From assembly GCA_947455875.1 (NCBI GenBank), contig CANGSD010000091.1:1-5960 (forward strand): 5,960 bases of DNA, read 5' to 3'. Position 1 is the stretch's first letter. Each line of letters starts with the position of its first letter. The position numbers and the translations under genes are program-made. The notes under the pieces were generated by a model that made no database searches, had not been told where the DNA came from, and was given only the letters and a program-made list of their open reading frames with translations. Source of the stretch: Comamonadaceae bacterium (GTDB lineage Bacteria > Pseudomonadota > Gammaproteobacteria > Burkholderiales > Burkholderiaceae). Positions 1-5,960 of this stretch are shown in pieces.

Positions 1-1
1 C

Positions 2-1980
<1,979 letters not shown>

Positions 1981-1984
<4 letters not shown>

Positions 1985-2640
1985 GCGGCCTGCGCGGCGA
2001 TCTGCCGCAGGGCCTGCTCGAAGACCTCGGGCGGCTGCCCGCCTTGCACCAGGTGCTGGTCGTTGATGATCACCGAGGGCACGGCGCTGATGCCCGCCTG
2101 CGTGTAAAAGCGCTGGCGCTCACGCACCTGCGTCGTGTACTCGTCGCTGGCCAAAATGGCGCGGGCGCGCTCGGCATCCAGGCCTGCGGTCTGCACCGCT
2201 TGCACCAGCACGGTGTCGTCTGAGGGGTTCTCGCCGCGTGTGAAATACGCTTGCAACAGCGCCATCTTCAGATCGCGTTGCGGGCCCTCGCCCTGCTCGC
2301 CCGCCCAATGCAGCAGGCGGTGTGCCTTGAAGGTGTTCCAGGTGCGGCCGCGCCCCTCGGGTCGGAACTCGAAGCCCACCGCCGCAGCGCGCTGGCACAG
2401 AGCCTGCCAATTGGCAGCCTGCTGCGCGGGGGTGGAGCCGTATTTCTCCGTGAGGTGTTCCGCCAGATCCTGACCCTCGGGCCCCATCTGCGGATTGAGC
2501 TGAAAAGGTTGGAAGTGCACCTGCGCGTGGATGCCGTCGGCCTGCAGGCGCTGCAGCGCCCGCTCCAAAGAGGCTAAACCCACGGCGCACCAGGGGCAGG
2601 CGATGTCGGAGACGAAATCGATCTTCAGCGTAGAGGTCAT
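1981..2640 (-). CDS. DsbA-family (FrnE-like) thiol-disulfide oxidoreductase
   Basis: This 219-residue protein is a thioredoxin-fold oxidoreductase of the DsbA/FrnE (2-hydroxychromene isomerase-like) group. The N-terminus has a beta strand followed by the redox motif C15-P-W-C18 ([11 protein letters not shown]). The helical insertion carries the FrnE-type signature [13 protein letters not shown] at residues 101-113. The cis-proline loop is at V187-P188 in [11 protein letters not shown]. The length is complete for the family. There is no signal peptide or membrane segment, so a cytoplasmic location is inferred, unlike periplasmic DsbA. The ATG at 2640-2638 is the only in-frame ATG upstream of the domain, since an in-frame TAG lies at 2652-2650. 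No clear Shine-Dalgarno precedes it. The gene lies 51 bases downstream of the alpha-E gene on the same strand, so cotranscription is possible. Its stop overlaps that of convergent gcvP. The substrate is unknown. Confidence 0.93.
1987..2014. other. Hairpin just after the gcvP stop
   Basis: GGCCTGCG at 1987-1994 pairs with CGCAGG plus GCC at 2006-2014, with one extra G bulged, leaving an 11-base loop. It begins two bases after the gcvP TAA and lies inside the 3' coding end of the opposing DsbA-like gene. It could protect or end the gcvP mRNA. No T-run follows, so a Rho-independent terminator is not supported. Chance pairing in GC-rich coding sequence is quite possible. Confidence 0.3.
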
Positions 2641-2658
2641 CTGGCCATGCTAACCCAG

Positions 2659-2688
2659 GCACGCCTCCCCGCCACTCGGGGCTCGTGC
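2659..2688. other. Intergenic hairpin between alpha-E and DsbA-like genes
   Basis: In the 51-base gap, GCACG (2659-2663) pairs with CGTGC (2684-2688) and CCCCG (2667-2671) pairs with CGGGG (2677-2681). A small internal loop separates the two stems and the terminal loop is five bases. It starts three bases beyond the alpha-E stop on the - strand. It lacks a T-tract, so at most it would act as an attenuator or an mRNA-end stabiliser between the two genes. Nothing else is recognisable in this gap. Confidence 0.35.
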
Positions 2689-2691
2689 GGC

Positions 2692-3651
2692 TCAGGCCAG
2701 CTGCGGCACCAGGAAGTCTCGGCTGATGCGACCACCCAAGGCATTGACCCGGTCCAGGAACTGGGTGAGGAAGGCATGCAGACCATTGGCCAGAATCTCC
2801 TCGATGCTGGCGTACTGAAGCTCGGCGCGCAGTCGACCGGCGTGGCGCAAGGTGTCGGAGGCGTCATCGCCCGCGACCATGCGCAGGTTGGCCACCACCT
2901 CGTTCATGCTGGCGTGCAAAGACCGCGGCATGTCCGGGCGCAGTACCAGCAGTTCAGCCACGCGCTCGGGTCGGATCACATCACGATAGACCTTGCGATA
3001 GACCTCGAAGCCCGAGACGCTACGCAAGATCGCGCTCCAGTGATAGAAGTCGTACTCTTGGTCCTGCAAGGTGGCAGCGCCAAAGAAGTCGCTTTGTACC
3101 GCGTGGAACTTCACATCGACCAGACGGGCCGTGTTGTCGGCGCGCTCCAGAAAAGTACCCAGGCGCATGAAGTGCAGGGCCTCGTCCATCAGCATGGTAC
3201 CCACCGTCACACCGCGCGAGAGGTGCGAGCGAAACTTCACCCACTCGAAGAACACGCCCGGATCGCGCTCGAACTCACCGCTGGCCAGCATGCGATTGAC
3301 TTCCAGCCAAGTCTGGTTTTGCGTCTCCCACACCTCGGTGGTGAGCGTGCCGCGCACAGCCCGCGCGTTCTCGCGCGCGGCGCGCAGGCAGGACACGATG
3401 GACGAGGGATTGTTTTCGTCCTTAACCATGAACTCCATCACCGCACGGGGCGTGACATCGCCATGACGGGCGGTGTAGGCGGGCAGCAGCTCGCTGATGG
3501 ACAGCAGCCCTTGCCAGCCCAGCTCGGCGACTGCGGCCGACTGCGGCAGCAGCGAGGTCTGGTAGTTGACGTCCAGCATGCGCGCAGTGTTTTCCGCGCG
3601 CTCGGTGTAGCGAGACATCCAGAACAAATGATCAGCGGTACGAGACAGCAT
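2692..3651 (-). CDS. Alpha-E domain protein (DUF403/COG2307 family), partner of the ATP-grasp protein
   Basis: This 319-residue, largely helical protein of the alpha-E family has no proven biochemical role. Comparative genomics links the family to circularly permuted ATP-grasp enzymes in a predicted peptide or amide-bond forming or modifying system. The N-terminus MLSRTADHLFWMSRYTERAENT is diagnostic. The characteristic acidic helix motif occurs twice: ERAENTARMLDV at residues 17-28 and ERADNTARLVDV at 169-180. Other recognisable family wording includes ENARAVRGTLTTEVWE (94-109) and the C-terminal ending RDFLVPQLA. There is no signal peptide or membrane span, so it is presumably cytoplasmic. 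The start is ATG at 3651-3649: an in-frame TAG lies 9 bases upstream, and an AGGA ribosome site sits 7 bases before it. The ATP-grasp gene ends 101 bases upstream on the same strand. The length is normal for the family and I see no damage. Confidence 0.95.
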   Translation of the reverse strand: MLSRTADHLFWMSRYTERAENTARMLDVNYQTSLLPQSAAVAELGWQGLLSISELLPAYTARHGDVTPRAVMEFMVKDENNPSSIVSCLRAARENARAVRGTLTTEVWETQNQTWLEVNRMLASGEFERDPGVFFEWVKFRSHLSRGVTVGTMLMDEALHFMRLGTFLERADNTARLVDVKFHAVQSDFFGAATLQDQEYDFYHWSAILRSVSGFEVYRKVYRDVIRPERVAELLVLRPDMPRSLHASMNEVVANLRMVAGDDASDTLRHAGRLRAELQYASIEEILANGLHAFLTQFLDRVNALGGRISRDFLVPQLA

Positions 3652-3658
3652 ATGTACG

Positions 3659-3662
3659 TCCT
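3659..3662 (-). promoter_or_regulatory. Shine-Dalgarno of the alpha-E gene
   Basis: The - strand reads AGGA, then seven bases, then the ATG at 3651. The in-frame TAG at 3663-3661 overlaps this site and excludes a longer N-terminus. The site therefore fixes the start. Confidence 0.6.
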
Positions 3663-3673
3663 ATTCGTGGGCC

Positions 3674-3751
3674 AGCGCGGAACCGGCTTTGCCGGGCCGC
3701 AGGTGGCGCCCCCTTGAGGGGGAGGCGCCGCAGGCGCTTCGGGGGTGGGCC
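3674..3751. repeat. GC-rich palindromic intergenic element with several hairpins
   Basis: Nearly the whole spacer between the ATP-grasp and alpha-E genes is built of nested inverted repeats. CCGGC (3683-3687) pairs with GCCGG (3691-3695) across a TTT loop. CCCCC (3709-3713) pairs with GGGGG (3718-3722) across TTGA, flanked by two GGCGCC copies at 3705-3710 and 3724-3729. GCGCC (3725-3729) pairs with GGCGC (3733-3737) across GCA. The C-run can alternatively pair with the G-run at 3741-3745. The wording resembles a dispersed intergenic element I recall from Comamonadaceae genomes, usually placed next to stop codons; here it abuts the ATP-grasp stop. Only one copy is in the window, so its repeated nature is recalled rather than shown. 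It could stabilise the upstream mRNA end or reduce read-through into alpha-E. There is no T-tract. Confidence 0.65.
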
Positions 3752-3752
3752 A

Positions 3753-5225
3753 TCACTCCTCGAGAATCCAGGTGTCCTTGGTGCCGCCGCCCTGCGAGGA
3801 GTTGACCACCAAAGAACCTTCCTTAAGCGCTACGCGTGTGAGCCCACCAGGCACCATCTGCACTTGCTTGCCCGAAAGCACGAAGGGCCGCAGGTCGATG
3901 TGACGCGGCGCGATGCCCGCCTCCACATACGTGGGGCAGCTCGAAAGACTGAGCGTGGGCTGCGCGATGTAGCCGCCGGGGTTGGCCTGCAGCACGCGGC
4001 GGAAGTCCTCGATCTCCTGCTTCGTGGCGGCCGGACCCACCAGCATGCCGTAGCCCCCGGCGCCATGCACCTCTTTGACCACCAGCTCGGGCAGGTGGGC
4101 CAGGATGTAGGCCAGGTCCTCGGGCTTGCGGCCCATATAGGTGGGCACGTTGTTCAAGATCGGCTTCTCACCGAGATAAAACTCGATCATCTGCGGCACA
4201 TACGGGTAGATCGATTTGTCGTCGGCCACGCCGGTGCCGATGGCATTGCAGATGGTGACGTTGCCGGCAGCATAGGCGTCCACCAGGCCGTGGCAGCCCA
4301 GGGTGGACGTCGCGCGAAACACCGAGGGGTCAAGGAAGTCGTCGTCGATGCGCCGGTAGATCACGTCGACCCGGCGCGGGCCGCGGGTGGTGCGCATGTA
4401 GACATAGCGGTCCTTGACGAACAGATCCTGCCCCTCGACCAGTTCGACACCCATTTGCTGCGCGAGGAAGGCGTGCTCGAAGTAGGCACTGTTGTACATG
4501 CCAGGCGTGAGCACCACCACCGTCGGATCGGGCGCGCCGGGCTGGGCGCTGGCGCGCAGGGTCTCGAGCAGCAAGTCGGGGTAGTGCATCACCGGCGCCA
4601 CGCGATGCTGGCTAAACAGCTCGGGGAACAGCCGCATCATCATGCGGCGGTCTTCCAGCATGTAGCTCACGCCACTGGGCACGCGCAGGTTGTCTTCCAG
4701 CACGTAGTACTCGCCCTCGCCCTGGGCGTTGGCCGCACGCACAATGTCCACGCCGGCGATGTGCGAGTAGACGCGGTGCGGGGTGTAGACCCCCATCATC
4801 TCCTGGCGAAACTGGGCGTTGCCCAGCACCTGGTCGGCGGGGATCAGGCCGGCCTTGAGGATCTCTTGCTCGTGATAGACGTCGTGCAAAAAGCGGTTCA
4901 GGGCGGTGACGCGCTGGACCAGCCCTTTTTCGAGCTGGCGCCATTCGTGCGCGGGGATGATGCGCGGGATCAGGTCAAAGGGGATCAGACGCTCGGTGCC
5001 GGCGCCGTCTTCGTCTTTGGCGCCATAAACCGCGAAGGTAATGCCCACACGGCGAAAGATCATCTCGGCTTCGTCGCGGCGCGCGCGCATGGAGCCGCTG
5101 GTCTGTTGCGCCAGCCAACGTGCGTAGGCCGCGTAGTGCGGCCGCACATCGGGGCCTGGCCCGCCCTCGAAGCCGATCACACCCGGTCCGGATACGCGGG
5201 CGAGCATTTCGTCAAATTTGTGCAT
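3753..5225 (-). CDS. Circularly permuted type 2 ATP-grasp protein (COG2308 family)
   Basis: This 490-residue protein belongs to the circularly permuted ATP-grasp type 2 family, in which the order of the ATP-grasp subdomains is rearranged. ATP-grasp enzymes join a carboxylate to an amine or thiol through an acylphosphate. The substrate of this family is not established. Visible signature blocks are LEDNLRVPSGVSYMLEDRR (176-194), VIYRRIDDDFLDP (288-300), NAIGTGVADDKSIYPYVP (327-344), VVKEVHGAGGYGMLVGP (382-398, lysine and glycine-rich loop typical of nucleotide binding), IDLRPFVL (443-450) and VVNSSQGGGTKDTWIL (473-488). The lysine, Asp/Glu and Arg positions expected of an active enzyme seem present, so it looks intact. 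There is no signal peptide or membrane segment. The ATG at 5225 follows a strong AGGAGG site. The gene is first in a probable unit with the alpha-E gene. The name 'glutamate-cysteine ligase-like' is sometimes used for relatives, but I would not assign that reaction here. Confidence 0.96.
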   Translation of the reverse strand: MHKFDEMLARVSGPGVIGFEGGPGPDVRPHYAAYARWLAQQTSGSMRARRDEAEMIFRRVGITFAVYGAKDEDGAGTERLIPFDLIPRIIPAHEWRQLEKGLVQRVTALNRFLHDVYHEQEILKAGLIPADQVLGNAQFRQEMMGVYTPHRVYSHIAGVDIVRAANAQGEGEYYVLEDNLRVPSGVSYMLEDRRMMMRLFPELFSQHRVAPVMHYPDLLLETLRASAQPGAPDPTVVVLTPGMYNSAYFEHAFLAQQMGVELVEGQDLFVKDRYVYMRTTRGPRRVDVIYRRIDDDFLDPSVFRATSTLGCHGLVDAYAAGNVTICNAIGTGVADDKSIYPYVPQMIEFYLGEKPILNNVPTYMGRKPEDLAYILAHLPELVVKEVHGAGGYGMLVGPAATKQEIEDFRRVLQANPGGYIAQPTLSLSSCPTYVEAGIAPRHIDLRPFVLSGKQVQMVPGGLTRVALKEGSLVVNSSQGGGTKDTWILEE

Positions 5226-5234
5226 GCGACTGCG

Positions 5235-5240
5235 CCTCCT
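5235..5240 (-). promoter_or_regulatory. Strong Shine-Dalgarno of the ATP-grasp gene
   Basis: The - strand reads AGGAGG, nine bases before the ATG at 5225. It matches the anti-Shine-Dalgarno core fully and supports this start over any internal ATG. Confidence 0.8.
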
Positions 5241-5247
5241 GAGCTAC

Positions 5248-5277
5248 AGACTAGCAATATTCAGGCCGAAAGTACAA
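5248..5277 (-). promoter_or_regulatory. Candidate sigma-70-type promoter for the ATP-grasp/alpha-E unit
   Basis: On the - strand TTGTAC (5277-5272) resembles a -35 box. After an 18-base spacer comes TAGTCT (5253-5248), a weak -10 preceded by TGC, that is, an extended -10 TGn. The short gap between comEC and the ATP-grasp gene is visibly richer in A/T than its surroundings, as expected of a promoter. The -10 matches the consensus at only three of six positions, so this is a suggestion. Confidence 0.35.
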
Positions 5278-5291
5278 GGCGCGCCGGAAAT

Positions 5292-5960
5292 TCAGGGGCT
5301 TCGGTGGTGCCAATAACGTCGGGCCTGCTCGCGTTCGCAACGCACCTGATCGGGCGCGCTCGACGACCACCCCGCCGCGCCACATGCGGGCGAGGTCAAC
5401 ACGGGGATGCCGCGCTGCGCATAGCGCGCCATGACGGGTTCCGCTGGGTGACCGTAGCGATTGCGATAACCCACCTGAACCAGCGCGAGCCGGGGCTGCA
5501 CCGCATCGAGGAACAGGTCACTGGACGAGGTCTTGCTGCCGTGATGGGGCACCAGCAGCAGCTCGCAGCGCAGCGTGTCGCCCAGGGAACTGACCAGCGC
5601 CAGTTCCTGCGCGCGTTCAATGTCGCCGGTGAGCAGGGCGCACGCCCCTTGGGCATCGGCTTGTGCAGTGATGCGCAGCACGCAGCTGACCGTGTTGGGC
5701 TTGTCGGGGCGCACCGCATAGTCGGCCGCGCGCGGGTGCAGGAACTCGAAGCCCACGCCGTCCCAGGTCCAGCGCTGGCCGGCCAGGCAGCGCGTGTGCC
5801 TGTGCAGCACTGCCAGCGGATGCCCATGCTCGATCGAGGACAGCAGCTCGGCGTCCTCGTGCTGGGCGAGTACCGAGGCGGCGCCGCCGATGTGATCGTT
5901 GTCGCGGTGGCTCACCACCACCCGATCCAGTTGATCGCCGAAGGCACGCAGCAGGGGCAG
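5292..5960 (-). CDS. comEC: ComEC/Rec2 competence protein, C-terminal metallo-beta-lactamase domain, 5' end outside window
   Basis: The 222 residues are the C-terminal end of ComEC, the inner-membrane channel protein that carries single-stranded DNA into the cytoplasm during transformation. The full protein is usually about 750-850 residues, and its membrane competence domain would lie right of the window. The visible part is the metallo-beta-lactamase-like domain. It has the metal motif H18-R-D20-N-D22-H23-IGG, then NTVSCVLRI (about 89-97), LLTGDIE (109-115), LLVPHHGSKTSSS (135-147) and GYRNRYGHP (164-172). The frame is open to base 5960 with conserved sequence (LPLLRAFGDQLDRVVV), so the internal GTG at 5921 is not the start. 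The C-terminal CGAAGWSS...CEREQARRYWHH resembles ComEC tails of Comamonadaceae. The stop TGA is at 5294-5292, 66 bases before the ATP-grasp start. No terminator is obvious between them, so read-through is possible. Confidence 0.93.
   Translation of the reverse strand: MPLLRAFGDQLDRVVVSHRDNDHIGGAASVLAQHEDAELLSSIEHGHPLAVLHRHTRCLAGQRWTWDGVGFEFLHPRAADYAVRPDKPNTVSCVLRITAQADAQGACALLTGDIERAQELALVSSLGDTLRCELLLVPHHGSKTSSSDLFLDAVQPRLALVQVGYRNRYGHPAEPVMARYAQRGIPVLTSPACGAAGWSSSAPDQVRCEREQARRYWHHRSP

Noticed and set aside
2120..2662. A 180-codon - strand frame overlapping the DsbA-like gene
   Set aside because: It is rich in Arg/Gly/Ala/Pro with no domain, and lies in another frame of the gene carrying the CPWC motif. 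It is a shadow frame.
3361..3380. A 7-bp perfect inverted repeat (CCGCGCG / CGCGCGG) inside the alpha-E gene
   Set aside because: It lies in the middle of conserved codons for Arg and Ala in GC-rich DNA and has no positional logic as a regulatory site.
2647..3717. A 356-codon open frame on the + strand antisense to the alpha-E gene
   Set aside because: It has low-complexity His/Gln/Gly/Val composition with no recognisable domain, and it fully overlaps a well-conserved gene. It is an open antisense frame of GC-rich coding DNA.
5278..5285. 8-bp palindrome GGCGCGCC upstream of the ATP-grasp gene, considered as an operator or terminator
   Set aside because: It is short, has no half-site spacing or T-tract, and is expected by chance at this GC content.
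5919..5921. GTG as the start of a stand-alone metallo-beta-lactamase protein
   Set aside because: The frame stays open to the window edge and its sequence matches the linker preceding the domain in ComEC.

Overview
This is a dense, GC-rich window whose gene set and protein wording point to a betaproteobacterium, most likely Burkholderiales in or near the Comamonadaceae. The clues are the GcvP wording, the ComEC tail ending in a CEREQARRYWHH-type sequence, and a GC-rich palindromic spacer element of a type I recall from that family. This placement is inference from recognition, not a database match.

Layout. On the + strand, positions 2-1984 hold the C-terminal two thirds of glycine dehydrogenase (gcvP), whose start lies left of the window. 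All other genes are on the - strand and run towards it. From right to left in transcription order they are: the C-terminal metallo-beta-lactamase domain of ComEC (5960-5292, cut by the right edge); a circularly permuted type 2 ATP-grasp protein (5225-3753); an alpha-E domain protein (3651-2692); and a cytoplasmic DsbA/FrnE-like thiol oxidoreductase (2640-1981). The last gene meets gcvP tail to tail, and the two TAA stop codons share one TTAA palindrome.

How the genes may work together. The ATP-grasp and alpha-E genes are a widely conserved pair, predicted in the literature to form a peptide or amide-bond synthesis and modification system of unknown product. They are probably one transcription unit that starts from a candidate promoter and a strong Shine-Dalgarno just right of 5225. 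The two genes are separated by a roughly 80-base palindromic intergenic element. The FrnE-like gene follows 51 bases downstream and may be cotranscribed. The transglutaminase and proteasome-like (Anbu) genes that often accompany this pair are not in the window. ComEC (DNA uptake) and GcvP (glycine cleavage) look like unrelated flanking housekeeping genes.

No RNA genes, insertion sequences, CRISPR arrays or prophage genes were seen. No stretch over 300 bases lacks a gene; the longest gap is the 101-base spacer at 3652-3752. The least understood content is the ATP-grasp/alpha-E pair. The rest is ordinary chromosomal backbone.
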